From Streptomyces carminius (lineage in GTDB: Bacteria > Actinomycetota > Actinomycetes > Streptomycetales > Streptomycetaceae): a stretch of DNA of 64,000 bases. The translations under genes were made by a program, and so were the position numbers. The notes under the pieces were generated by a model. It searched no databases and was not told the DNA's origin. It saw nothing but the letters and a program-made list of their open reading frames with translations. How positions within the stretch are numbered: the stretch's first letter is position 1; each line of letters begins with the position of its first letter. Location: assembly GCF_002794255.1 (NCBI RefSeq), contig NZ_PGGW01000038.1:124001-188000 (forward strand). Reading direction: 5' to 3'. Positions 25,667-33,951 of the stretch are shown piece after piece.

Positions 25667-26611
25667 GTGGTCCGGGACGGCACCGGTGCGGGCACCGGCG
25701 GAAGCGGGGACGAGGACGCGGCGGAGGTCTTCGAGGAGCACCGTCCGGTCCTGCTCTCGGTGGCCTACCGCATGCTCGGCCGGGTGGCCGACGCCGAGGA
25801 CGTCGTGCAGGAGACCTGGCTGCGCTGGTACGCGGCCGACCGCCCGGCCGTGCGCGAACCCCGCGCCTATCTGGTGCGCGCCGCCACCCGTCTCGCCGTC
25901 GACCGGCTGCGCCGGATCCATGCCCGGCGCGAGGCGTATGTGGGGCCCTGGCTGCCGGAACCGCTGGTCACCGACTACGTCCGCACCGTCCCGGACGGGA
26001 CCGAGCGGGTGCTGCTCGCCGAGTCGGTCTCCCTGGCGGTGCTGGTCGTCCTGGAGTCGCTCTCCCCGCTGGAGCGGACGGTGTTCGTGCTGCGCGAGGC
26101 GTTCGGGCTCCCCTACGGTGAGATCGCCGGGACTCTGGACCGGAGCGAGGCGGCGGTGCGGCAGCTCGCCGTGCGCGCCCGCCGTCATGTCGCCGAGCGC
26201 GTCCCGCGCTTCGACGTCGACCCCGCGCAGCGGAGGAAACTGACCGAGCGCTTCCTGGCAGCCGCCCTGGAGGGCGATCTGGAGGGGCTGCTGGCCCTTC
26301 TGGCCTCGGACGCGCGGCTGGTGGGCGATGGCGGCGGCCGGGCGAAGGCGCCGCTGCGGACCATCCTCGGCGCCGACAAGGTGGCACGTTTCACGGTCGC
26401 GGTCATCCGGACCCCGGTCCGGGACCTGGAGATCGTTCCGCTGGAGGTCAACGGCGGTCCCGCCCTGCTCGCCACCGCCGGCGGCCGCCCGTACGCCGTC
26501 CTCGCGCTGGAGACGGCGGGCGGTCTCATCCACTCCGTCCACCTCATCAGCAACCCGGACAAGCTGGCTCACCTGGCCCCTCCGGTCCGCCCGGTCCGCC
26601 CGATGCCCTGA
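25667..26611 (+). CDS. ECF41-type RNA polymerase sigma factor
   Basis: A 314-residue sigma factor of the ECF41 group. Sigma region 2 (VLLSVAYRMLGRVADAEDVV, QETWLRWY) and region 4 (LSPLERTVFVLREAFGLPYG) are followed by a long SnoaL-like C-terminal domain. The ECF41 hallmarks are visible: WLPEPL in the linker, DGGGR, and NPDKL near the end. In this group the C-terminal extension replaces an anti-sigma factor and modulates activity. The partner gene is usually an oxidoreductase, epimerase or carboxymuconolactone decarboxylase; the convergent SDR at 26633 may fill that role. The start is a GTG at 25667. Confidence 0.92.
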   Translation: MVRDGTGAGTGGSGDEDAAEVFEEHRPVLLSVAYRMLGRVADAEDVVQETWLRWYAADRPAVREPRAYLVRAATRLAVDRLRRIHARREAYVGPWLPEPLVTDYVRTVPDGTERVLLAESVSLAVLVVLESLSPLERTVFVLREAFGLPYGEIAGTLDRSEAAVRQLAVRARRHVAERVPRFDVDPAQRRKLTERFLAAALEGDLEGLLALLASDARLVGDGGGRAKAPLRTILGADKVARFTVAVIRTPVRDLEIVPLEVNGGPALLATAGGRPYAVLALETAGGLIHSVHLISNPDKLAHLAPPVRPVRPMP

Positions 26612-26632
26612 CCGCGCCGGTGCCGCCGCCGC

Positions 26633-27382
26633 TCACAGTCCGCCGCTCACCCGCAGCACCGCGCCCGTGGTGTACGAGGCCTCCGGCGACAGCAGCCAGG
26701 CGACCGCCCCGGCCACCTCCTCCGCCTCCCCGGGGCGGCCCATCGGGATGACCCCGGCCTTGCGCCACGGACGCTGCGGGTCGCCCATCGTGGCGTGCAT
26801 GTCGGTGAGGATCGCCCCGGGCTGCACGGAGTTGACCCGCACCCCGTCCGGGCCCAGCTCCTTGGCCAGCCCGACCGTCATGGCGTCCAGCGCCGCCTTC
26901 GTCGCGGCGTAGTGGACGTACTCACCGGGGCTGCCGAGGGTGGCCGCGCACGAGGAGACCGTGACGATCGCGCCGCCGTTTCCCCCGTACCGCGTGGACA
27001 GCTCGCGCGCGGCCCGCCGCGCGCACAGCAGTGTCCCCATGACGTTGACGTCCACCACCCGGCGCATCACCTCCGTGGCGGTCTCGGTGAACCTGCCCAG
27101 CGGACCGGTGATCCCGGCGTTGAGGACCGCGCCCGTGACGGGCCCCAGCCGGGCGGCCGTCTCCTCGAAGAGGGTGTCGACCTCGCTCTCGACACTGGTG
27201 TCCAGCTGTACGGCGATCGCCTCGGCGCCCGCGGCCCGTACCTCCTCCACCGTCCGGCCGGCCGCCTCGGCCGACCGCTCGTAGCCGACGGCGACGTCAT
27301 GTCCGGCCCGCGCCAGCCGCCGGGCGACGGCCGCTCCTATACCGCGGCTCCCGCCGGTGACGATCGTTACCTGCCGTGCCAT
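26633..27382 (-). CDS. SDR family oxidoreductase
   Basis: A 249-residue classical SDR. It has TGGSRGIGAAVA at the NAD(P) turn, LNAGITGP, the serine in VTVSSCAATLG, and YxxxK as YAATK; the C-terminus TTGAVLRVSGGL is typical. It resembles 3-oxoacyl-ACP or sugar/alcohol reductases; the substrate is not predictable. The ATG at 27382 has AGGGAG about 8 bases upstream; an in-frame ATG at 27445 would begin inside a palindrome that looks regulatory. It is convergent with the ECF41 gene (21 bases between stops). Confidence 0.87.
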   Translation of the reverse strand: MARQVTIVTGGSRGIGAAVARRLARAGHDVAVGYERSAEAAGRTVEEVRAAGAEAIAVQLDTSVESEVDTLFEETAARLGPVTGAVLNAGITGPLGRFTETATEVMRRVVDVNVMGTLLCARRAARELSTRYGGNGGAIVTVSSCAATLGSPGEYVHYAATKAALDAMTVGLAKELGPDGVRVNSVQPGAILTDMHATMGDPQRPWRKAGVIPMGRPGEAEEVAGAVAWLLSPEASYTTGAVLRVSGGL

Positions 27383-27433
27383 GCCGTTCTCCCTCGCTCG
27401 CCGCCGGACCGCCGGATACGACAGCCGGGGAAT

Positions 27434-27445
27434 ATGATCGATCAT
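27434..27445. promoter_or_regulatory. 12-bp perfect palindrome ATGATCGATCAT
   Basis: A perfect palindrome in a locally AT-rich stretch, 52 bases upstream of the SDR start, in the divergent SDR/gntR region. Its size and symmetry suit a dimeric repressor (TetR or similar). No regulator with a matching known site is encoded next to it. Confidence 0.35.
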
Positions 27446-27471
27446 TCACGGGGAGGGGCGCCAGTGGGCTG

Positions 27472-27487
27472 ATTGGTCTTGACCAAG
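27472..27487. promoter_or_regulatory. DasR-box-like (dre) operator
   Basis: ATTGGTCTTGACCAAG matches the DasR consensus ACTGGTCTAGACCAGT at 12 of 16 positions, including the TGGTCT and GACCA half sites. It overlaps the putative -35 box of the gntR promoter. Repression of the HutC-type GntR gene by DasR, or by its own product, is the natural inference. Confidence 0.55.
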
Positions 27488-27508
27488 TGACCGGTGCATC
27501 CCTATCGT
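27479..27508 (+). promoter_or_regulatory. Putative promoter of the gntR gene
   Basis: TTGACC at 27479-27484 and TATCGT at 27503-27508 are separated by 18 bases, close to a housekeeping Streptomyces promoter. The -35 box lies inside the dre-like palindrome. The AT-rich stretch TTTAAAAAAC follows at 27525-27534 within the leader. Confidence 0.45.
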
Positions 27509-27580
27509 CGGCATACGCAAGGACCTTTAAAAAACAAGCGCACGTAAAACCGGCAGGACACGGCGACTGCGGAGGCAAGG

Positions 27581-28333
27581 GTGGGGACCACGCAACTGGA
27601 GACGGTGCCGGAGCCGAAGTACTGGCATCTCCGGACGGTGCTGTCGAACGCGCTCGACTCGGAGTTCGAGGTGGGGGAGATCCTGCCGAACGAACGGGAG
27701 CTGGCCGCACGCTTCGGCGTCGCCCGGGCCACGCTCCGCCAGGCGCTGGAGCAGCTGGAGCTGGAGGGCCGTCTCCAGCGTCGCCGCGGGGTGGGCACCA
27801 CCGTCGCGCCGCCGCGTGTGGGCGTGGAGGTGAACCCCACCCGGCACAGCTGGCCCGGTGCCCCGGGGGACGCCTGGCAGACCGAGGGCTGCGCGGAGGA
27901 CGTGCCGCCCGCCGTGGTGGGCAGGGCGCTCGGCAGGGGCGACGAGAAGGTGTACACCGTGCACCGGGTCCGTACGGTGCACGGCCAGCCGGTCGCCACC
28001 GAGCTGCTGTACGTACCGCCGGCCTCCGTGCCGGGGCTGTCCGGCATCGCCGGCCTGGAGACCGACGCGGGTGTCGCCCGAGGCCGGGCCGTTCTGCGCG
28101 AGCTGCAGCGCCTCGAACTGGGCGGTCAGGAGCGGACGGTGGAGCTGGGTTCGGCCCGCGCGGAAGACGCCAAGCGGCTCGACCGCCTGCCCGGCGCGCC
28201 CGTCCTCGTCCTCACCACCCGCTATCTCGCCGCGGGCGGCACGGCGGCGGTCGCGGTCTCCACCTACCGGGCCGACACCTGCCGGCTGACCTTCGGGGAA
28301 TCCGCCGGCACCGGTCTGCTGGCGGCGGGCTGA
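27581..28333 (+). CDS. GntR/HutC-family regulator (DasR-like, UTRA domain)
   Basis: A 250-residue GntR regulator with an N-terminal winged helix (GEILPNERELAARFGVARAT, LRQALEQLELEGRLQR) and a C-terminal UTRA effector domain ending STYRADTCRLTFG, a pattern close to DasR. UTRA domains bind sugar phosphates or similar metabolites. The start is the GTG at 27581 with GGAGG 5 bases upstream. The preceding dre-like box and the convergent ROK repressor suggest a role in carbon or aminosugar signalling. It is not DasR itself as far as context shows, since no das sugar transporter is nearby. Confidence 0.85.
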   Translation: MGTTQLETVPEPKYWHLRTVLSNALDSEFEVGEILPNERELAARFGVARATLRQALEQLELEGRLQRRRGVGTTVAPPRVGVEVNPTRHSWPGAPGDAWQTEGCAEDVPPAVVGRALGRGDEKVYTVHRVRTVHGQPVATELLYVPPASVPGLSGIAGLETDAGVARGRAVLRELQRLELGGQERTVELGSARAEDAKRLDRLPGAPVLVLTTRYLAAGGTAAVAVSTYRADTCRLTFGESAGTGLLAAG

Positions 28334-28359
28334 CGGCTCACCGGCCGGATCCCGGCGGG

Positions 28360-28401
28360 GTGCGGGGGCGCCTTCCCTGTCCAGGGAAGGCGCCCCCGCA
28401 C
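28360..28401. terminator. Bidirectional terminator, 19-bp perfect stem
   Basis: GTGCGGGGGCGCCTTCCCT (28360-28378) pairs perfectly with AGGGAAGGCGCCCCCGCAC (28383-28401) around a GTCC loop. It lies between the convergent gntR and ROK genes and can stop both transcripts. Confidence 0.88.
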
Positions 28402-28502
28402 GTATGTCCGCTGTCCGCGCGGAGCAGGCCTCAGCGGGGCCCGGCGGAGCCCGGCACCCTCGGTGCTCCAGTGCCCTCGGTGCTCCAGCGCCCTCAGCGC
28501 CC

Positions 28503-29657
28503 TCAAAAGGGCCCGGTGCCCTCCACGGTGAACAGTTCCTCCTCGACATGGCCGAGGGCCAGCCGCAGCGCGCCGGTCGTGATGGCCTCGCCGGCCAGCA
28601 GGGACAGCTCCACCCGCGGCGGCCGCAGACAGTAGCGGGCCAGTTCGCGGCGGAGCGGATCCAGCACGTCGTCCAGCCCGGTGGCCCAGCCGCCGACGAC
28701 CACCAGCTCGGGATCCAGGGCCAGCACCAGCGCCGCCACGTCGTGCACCAGCCGCCGGTTGAACCGCTCCACGGCCCGCTGTGCCCGCGCGTCGCCCTCC
28801 CGCGCCAGTGCGAACACCTCCGCCACCGCCGCCTCGTCCAGCGGGTGAAGTGGTTCGCCGGTGGTGGACAGCAGTCGCTCCGGAGTGGCCTCACGGCCCA
28901 GCAGGTGCAGCGCGCCGATCTCTCCGGCCGCGCCGCCGAACCCGCGGTGCAGGCGTCCGCCGATCAGTGAGCCGGCACCCGGGCTCAGCCCGGCCAGGAC
29001 GAACACCATGTCGCCGGAACCGGCCGCCACTCCCTTCCAGTGCTCGGCCAGCGCGGCGGCGTTCGCGTCGTTCTCCACCAGCACCGGGCAGCGGAACGAG
29101 CGCCGCAGCCGTTCGCCCAGGGGCAGTCCGGTCCAGCCCGGCAGTGCCGTGCACAGCCGTACCGTGCCGTCGGACTCCACGATTCCGGGGCTGCCCACCC
29201 CCACCGCCCGCAGAGTGCTGCGCGGCACCTCACAGGTACGCAGCAGTTCGGCGACGGTACCGCGTACCCGCTCCAGCCGCTCGTCGGCGGTGGCATGCTC
29301 GGACACCTCCCGCCCGAGCATGCCCAGCCGGTGCCCCGACAGATCGGCGAGGACGGCGGCCACCCGGTGCGGGCCTATCTCGACGCCGAGCAGATGGCCC
29401 GCCTCGGCGCGGAAACGGTAGCGGCGCGCCGGCCGGCCCTGTCGCCGGACGTCACCGGGACCCACCGCCGCCTCGGCCACCAGCCCGGCCGTCACCAACT
29501 GCTCCACCACGCCCTCGACCGTCGGCCGGGACAACTCCGTGGCCTGGGACAGGTCGGACAGGGTGGGTGCGCCGTCGGCGGCGCGCAGCGCGCGCAGAAC
29601 GACCGTGGAGTTGATCCTGCGCAGCAGGGAGGGATCCCTGCCGGTGAGCCGCCCCAA
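28503..29657 (-). CDS. ROK family transcriptional repressor
   Basis: A 384-residue NagC/XylR-type protein. The N-terminal winged helix (INSTVVLRALRAADGAPTLS) is followed by a ROK sugar-kinase-like fold with VGSPGIVESDGTVR, VENDANAAALAEHW and GGRLHRGFGGAAGEIG. The cysteine-containing zinc motif usual in ROK proteins (CxCGxxGCxE) is absent; the corresponding region reads LHLLGREATPERLL. Sugar binding or the helix packing may therefore differ. The start is a TTG at 29657, supported by AGGAGG 7 bases upstream. It faces the DasR-like gene across a shared terminator. Confidence 0.88.
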   Translation of the reverse strand: MGRLTGRDPSLLRRINSTVVLRALRAADGAPTLSDLSQATELSRPTVEGVVEQLVTAGLVAEAAVGPGDVRRQGRPARRYRFRAEAGHLLGVEIGPHRVAAVLADLSGHRLGMLGREVSEHATADERLERVRGTVAELLRTCEVPRSTLRAVGVGSPGIVESDGTVRLCTALPGWTGLPLGERLRRSFRCPVLVENDANAAALAEHWKGVAAGSGDMVFVLAGLSPGAGSLIGGRLHRGFGGAAGEIGALHLLGREATPERLLSTTGEPLHPLDEAAVAEVFALAREGDARAQRAVERFNRRLVHDVAALVLALDPELVVVGGWATGLDDVLDPLRRELARYCLRPPRVELSLLAGEAITTGALRLALGHVEEELFTVEGTGPF

Positions 29658-29769
29658 CGTCCGCCTCCTGGGAAGTGCGCATCTGTGGGCGGATCGTATC
29701 CGGTGAGCGGCAGGGCGGCGAGAGCCAGGGCGGGAGAGCCACGGAGGGCCCGGCCCCGGCCCGTCCCGC

Positions 29770-30420
29770 TCAGCCCGGCACGACGAAGCCCGACTCGTAG
29801 GCGGTGATCACCGCCTGAGTTCGGTCGCGCGCTCCCAGCTTCGACAGCACCGAGCTGACGTGCGACTTCACCGTCTCGGTACCCAGTACCAGCCGGCCGG
29901 CGATCTCCGCGTTCGACAGCCCTCGTGCCATCAGCCGCAACACCTCCTGTTCCCGCACGGTCAGCGCGGCCCGTTCCAGTACCCGCCGGGACCGTTCGTT
30001 GCCGCGTCCGACGGCCAGCCGCCGCAGGGCGGCGGGAAAGAGCAGTGACTCGCCCTCCGCCACCAGCCGCACCGCGTGCGCGATCTCCGCCGGACGCGCC
30101 CGCTTCAGCAGGAAGCCGTCCGCCCCGGCACGCAGCGCCTCGTAGACGTAGGCGTCCTCCTCGAAGGTAGTGATCACCAGGATGCCCGGCGGTTCGGGCA
30201 CCGACCGCAGGACCGCACGGGTCGCCTCGATGCCGTCCAGCAACGGCATCCGCACATCCATGGCCACCACATCCGGCCGCAGCCTGCGCACCAGGGGGAC
30301 GACCGCCACGCCGTCGGCGGCCTCGCCGACGACCTCGATGTCCGGCTGGGCGTCGAGGATCGCCCGCAGCCCGGCGCGTACCAGTTCCTCGTCGTCGACG
30401 AGCAGCACCGTGACAGCCAT
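29770..30420 (-). CDS. NarL/LuxR-type response regulator
   Basis: A 216-residue response regulator. Its receiver domain has the acidic pair VDDEE, phosphoacceptor aspartate in VVAMDVRMPLLDG and switch residues in LVITTFEED, KRARP. Its C-terminal LuxR-type helix-turn-helix contains LTVREQEVLRLMARGLSNAE and VKSHVSSVLSKLGARDRTQA. It is encoded 4 bases after its cognate kinase. The divergent ABC exporter genes (31746-33245) are the probable target. Confidence 0.93.
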   Translation of the reverse strand: MAVTVLLVDDEELVRAGLRAILDAQPDIEVVGEAADGVAVVPLVRRLRPDVVAMDVRMPLLDGIEATRAVLRSVPEPPGILVITTFEEDAYVYEALRAGADGFLLKRARPAEIAHAVRLVAEGESLLFPAALRRLAVGRGNERSRRVLERAALTVREQEVLRLMARGLSNAEIAGRLVLGTETVKSHVSSVLSKLGARDRTQAVITAYESGFVVPG

Positions 30421-30424
30421 TCCG

Positions 30425-31636
30425 TCACCCCCGCGTGTATCCGCCCAGGGGGAGGCGGACCTCCAGCCGCCACTCGTCCCCGGCCGGCCCGGCCTCCGCC
30501 GCACCGCCCAGCAGCGCGGCCCGCTCACGGATGCCGCGCAGTCCGCTGCCGGTGCCCGTCGGCGGGGACGGCTCGGGCAGCGGATTGCGCACCGCCAGCC
30601 GCAGCTCCTCCCCGGTGGCGGCCACCCGCACCGCCACGGGAACGGGGCCCGCGTGCCGCAGCACATTGGTCAGCGCCTCCTGGAGGATGCGGTAGCCCTC
30701 CCGGGAGATCACCGCCGGTACGGCATCCAGCCCGCCGCCGGTCTCCGCGGTGACCAGGGCGCCCGAGGCCCGTGCCGACTCCAGCAGGCGTGAGGCGTCC
30801 TCCAGCTTCGGCGGCTTCCCGGCGGTCCGCGCCTCGTCGTCCTCCCGCAGCAGCCGCAGTACCCGCTCCAGGTCCTCCAGGGCCCGCCGGCCGGTCTCCT
30901 CTATCGCGGTCAGTGCCCGCTCGGTGAACCGGGCCGACCCGGCGGCCCGGGCCGCACCCGCCTGGACGACGGTGGTGGTCAGGGCGTGGCCGATCGAGTC
31001 GTGCAGTTCGCGGGCGAGCCGGTTGTGCTCCAGCAGCCGCTCGGTGCGCTGCTCCAGGGCGGCCAGCCGCTCGGCCGCCGAGGGCGCCAGCAACCGTCTG
31101 GCCAGGGCGGCCGTCAGTGCCCCCGACGAGACGACCAGGACCAGCAGGAGCAGCGGCGGCAGCGGTGCCAGCAGGGCGTACCAGCCGCCGAGGACGAAGG
31201 CCAGGTGCCATGCCGGTATGAGCAGCCAGACGGACAGCACCGTCAGAGGCAGACCCAGCGCCACTCGCAGCGCCAGCCACAGCGCCGTGCGCCACCGGTC
31301 GGGCCAGGAGCCCGAAGGTGTCACCGCGATCCCCGTCTCCGCGGCGGCGGGGCCCAGCGGCTCGCGCTGCCCGGGGACGAGCATCAGACGGGCCTGGATG
31401 CCCTCGGCCTGCCGCAGCACCGGCACCCCCAGGCCGAAGACCGCGGCCAGCCCGACGGGCACCGCCATGGCCCGCAGCCACTGCCACGTGGGGGCGTCCT
31501 CGAGTCCGGGGAAGACCATCATCACGACCATCGCCACCAGCCCTGCCAGCATCAGATGCAGCCAGCGGGTGTAGGTGACCGTCCGTGCCGATGCCTGCAC
31601 CAGTGCGCGGAGGGGAGCCGGAAGGCGAAGGGACAT
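30425..31636 (-). CDS. DesK/NarL-type sensor histidine kinase
   Basis: A 403-residue membrane histidine kinase. About four transmembrane segments (for example LMLAGLVAMVVMMVFPGL and LAFVLGGWYALLAPLPPLLL) precede the HisKA_3 phosphoacceptor helix RELHDSIGHALTTTVVQAGA and a HATPase domain with ILQEALTNVLRHAG and GTGSGLRGIRERAALLGG. It probably senses a membrane or cell-envelope signal and phosphorylates the response regulator 4 bases downstream. The start is the ATG at 31636, divergent from the ABC ATPase gene by 109 bases. Confidence 0.92.
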   Translation of the reverse strand: MSLRLPAPLRALVQASARTVTYTRWLHLMLAGLVAMVVMMVFPGLEDAPTWQWLRAMAVPVGLAAVFGLGVPVLRQAEGIQARLMLVPGQREPLGPAAAETGIAVTPSGSWPDRWRTALWLALRVALGLPLTVLSVWLLIPAWHLAFVLGGWYALLAPLPPLLLLVLVVSSGALTAALARRLLAPSAAERLAALEQRTERLLEHNRLARELHDSIGHALTTTVVQAGAARAAGSARFTERALTAIEETGRRALEDLERVLRLLREDDEARTAGKPPKLEDASRLLESARASGALVTAETGGGLDAVPAVISREGYRILQEALTNVLRHAGPVPVAVRVAATGEELRLAVRNPLPEPSPPTGTGSGLRGIRERAALLGGAAEAGPAGDEWRLEVRLPLGGYTRG

Positions 31637-31745
31637 ACCGCCATCGTGCCAGCGTGCGCGATCACCGCGCCTCCCCCGCACGGGGGAGACCGAACCCACG
31701 GACGGGGGAAGCGGCAGGCCTCCGCCGGGCGGCAGCGTGGTGACC

Positions 31746-32507
31746 ATGACCGCGATCGAACTGTGTGAGCTGACCAAGGAGTACGGCAGGGGCGGGAAGG
31801 CCGTCCGCGCCCTGGACGGACTCACCGTGACCGTCCGCCCCGGCACTGTCACCGGATTCCTCGGTCCCAACGGCGCCGGCAAGTCCACCACCATGCGCAT
31901 CGTCCTCGGCCTGGACCGGCCCACCTCGGGCACCGCCCTGCTGGACGGCCGCCCGTACGGGGCGCGCCCCGAACCGCTGCGGCGGGTCGGCGCGCTGCTG
32001 GACGCCGGGGCAGCACACCCCGGGCGCACCGCCCGCGACCATCTGCGCGTTCTGGCGAGCAGCAACCGCATCCCCGACCGGCGGGTCGCGCAGGTACTGG
32101 AGGAGACGGGGATGGCACCCGCCGCCCGGCGCCGGGTGCGGACCTTCTCCCTGGGCATGCGGCAGCGGCTGGGCATAGCCGCAGCACTGCTGGGGGACCC
32201 ACCGGTGCTGCTGCTCGACGAACCGGTCAACGGGCTGGATCCCGAGGGGATGGTCTGGCTCCGTGGGCTGGTGAGGCGGCTGGCGGACGAGGGCCGCACG
32301 GTGCTGGTCTCCAGCCATCTGATGGGAGAGGTCGCGCGGATCGCCGACCGGGTCGTCGTGCTCGGAGCGGGACGCCTGCTGGCCGACGCGGCGCTGGAGG
32401 ACTTCCTGCGCGAGCACGGCGATCCGGCGGAGCCGGACTCGCTGGAGGCGGCGTATCTGCGGCTGACCGCCGGCGCCACGCGCCACCGGACGAAGAAGGA
32501 GGTGTGA
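31746..32507 (+). CDS. ABC transporter ATP-binding protein (drug/peptide export type)
   Basis: A 253-residue ABC-2-type ATPase. It has Walker A LGPNGAGKSTT, signature FSLGMRQRLGIAAALLGD, Walker B VLLLDEPVNGLDPEG and a switch histidine in VLVSSHLMGEVARIADR. It energises the permease encoded 3 bases downstream. With the divergent DesK-type two-component system it resembles Bce/antibiotic-stress or lipid-export modules. The start is the ATG at 31746; the upstream in-frame region belongs to the divergent kinase gene. Confidence 0.92.
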   Translation: MTAIELCELTKEYGRGGKAVRALDGLTVTVRPGTVTGFLGPNGAGKSTTMRIVLGLDRPTSGTALLDGRPYGARPEPLRRVGALLDAGAAHPGRTARDHLRVLASSNRIPDRRVAQVLEETGMAPAARRRVRTFSLGMRQRLGIAAALLGDPPVLLLDEPVNGLDPEGMVWLRGLVRRLADEGRTVLVSSHLMGEVARIADRVVVLGAGRLLADAALEDFLREHGDPAEPDSLEAAYLRLTAGATRHRTKKEV

Positions 32508-32510
32508 GAG

Positions 32511-33245
32511 GTGAAGGACACACCGTTCACCGCCGTGCTCCGGTCGGAGTGGCTCAAGGTCCGTACAGCACCCTCGCTGGCGGGCAGCCTTCTGGCCGTC
32601 CTGGTCGCCACGGTCGGCGTCGGCGCCCTGATCACCGGCTTTCTCGGTGAGGCCGAGAGCGACAACCCGGGCTTCGAGCCGGTCTCCTTCGCCTTCTTCG
32701 GGCTCAACTTCGGACAGGTGGCCGCTATCTGTCTCGGTGTGCTGGCCGTCGCGGGGGAGTACGCACACGGCACCATCCACCTCTCGCTGGCGGCCGTGCC
32801 CAACCGGGAGATGTTCTACGGCGCCAAGCTCGCCGTCCTCGGCGGTCTCGCCCTCGCCGTCGGTCTGCCCACCGGTCTGATCACCGTGGTGATCGGCCAG
32901 ACGCTGCTGGGCGAACACGGAGTCGGGATCGGTGATCCCGGAGTGCTGCGGGCCGGGATCGGCTGCGGGATCTACCTCACCCTGCTGACCTTGCTGGCAG
33001 TCGGTGTCACCGCAGTGCTGCGGAGCACGGTGGGTGCTCTGGGAATGCTCGTGCCGCTGATCTTCCTGATATCGCCGGTGGTGGGGCCGGACGTGTGGTT
33101 CCTGCCGGACCGGGCCGGGCAGCAGGTGCTGCACCCGGTCCCCGAGGGGCCGTTGGGGGCGTGGAGCGGGATGGCGGTGATGGCCGTCTGGACGGCGGCG
33201 GCCCTCTGCGCGGGGCTGGCCGTACTGCGCCGCCGTGACGCCTGA
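32511..33245 (+). CDS. ABC-2 type transporter permease
   Basis: A 244-residue membrane protein with six hydrophobic segments. Its N-terminal FTAVLRSEWLKVRT motif is characteristic of actinobacterial ABC-2 permeases, and EYAHGTIHLSLAAVPNRE is the cytoplasmic coupling loop. It pairs with the ATPase ending at 32507. It starts at a GTG at 32511 with GGAGGTGTGAGAG overlapping the upstream stop as ribosome site. Confidence 0.9.
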   Translation: MKDTPFTAVLRSEWLKVRTAPSLAGSLLAVLVATVGVGALITGFLGEAESDNPGFEPVSFAFFGLNFGQVAAICLGVLAVAGEYAHGTIHLSLAAVPNREMFYGAKLAVLGGLALAVGLPTGLITVVIGQTLLGEHGVGIGDPGVLRAGIGCGIYLTLLTLLAVGVTAVLRSTVGALGMLVPLIFLISPVVGPDVWFLPDRAGQQVLHPVPEGPLGAWSGMAVMAVWTAAALCAGLAVLRRRDA

Positions 33246-33376
33246 GAGCGTCGGAGGTGGCCGACACCCCCTCGGACACCCCTGTCCGACGCCCGGCTTC
33301 TGACGGCGGTGGGGACAGGGACGGAGAGTCCGACGGCGCCGACGGCGGCGGGACCGGGCTGCCGCCGTCAGGAGTG

Positions 33377-33922
33377 TCAGGAGGGGACGCCGAAGGCGGC
33401 CGTCCGCAGTCGGCCGAACTCCTCGGCCATCGTCTCCAGCGTCCAGTGGGCGTTGAGGCCGCTGGGGTTGGGCAGCACCCAGATCCGGGTGCCGCCGATC
33501 ACCGCCTCCTGCGGGCCGATCCGCGCCTTTCTGTCGCCGAAGGCGGCCCGGTAGGCGGTCACCCCGACCACCGCCAGCCACGCCGGGCGCAGCCGGGTGA
33601 CCTTCTCGGTCAGCACCCGCCCGCCCTCGGTGTACTCCTCGGCGGTCAGTTCGTCGGCACGGGCGGTGGGCCGGGGCGAGATGTTGGTGATGCCCAGGCC
33701 GTACTCCAGCAGCTCACGCTGTTCGGACGGCTTCAGCCGCCTCGGGGTAAAACCCGAGGCGTGCAGCACCGGCCAGAAGCGGTTGCCGGGATGGGCGAAG
33801 TGGTGCCCCAGCCGGGCGGTCGTCAGCCCGGGGTTTATCCCGCAGAAGAGCACCCGCAGTTCCTCGGCCACCACATCCGGGACGGTGCGGGCACGCAGCT
33901 CCTCCATCTCCTCCCCGGACAT
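33377..33922 (-). CDS. mug: G/U mismatch-specific uracil DNA glycosylase (Mug/TDG)
   Basis: A 181-residue Mug-family glycosylase that removes uracil or thymine mispaired with G. The catalytic-pocket motif reads VLFCGINPGLTTARLGHHFA and the intercalation loop VLPNPSGLNAHW; these are the two diagnostic motifs. It is encoded 30 bases after purB on the same strand and may be co-transcribed. The ATG at 33922 is used; an internal Met five residues later is possible. Confidence 0.92.
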   Translation of the reverse strand: MSGEEMEELRARTVPDVVAEELRVLFCGINPGLTTARLGHHFAHPGNRFWPVLHASGFTPRRLKPSEQRELLEYGLGITNISPRPTARADELTAEEYTEGGRVLTEKVTRLRPAWLAVVGVTAYRAAFGDRKARIGPQEAVIGGTRIWVLPNPSGLNAHWTLETMAEEFGRLRTAAFGVPS

Positions 33923-33951
33923 CCCCCGCCCCGGGGGCGGCGTCCCGGGGG

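Noticed and set aside
33257..33376. Start of a plus-strand frame after the ABC permease
   Set aside because: It reads low-complexity Asp/Gly/Arg and continues antisense to mug, which has clear glycosylase motifs.
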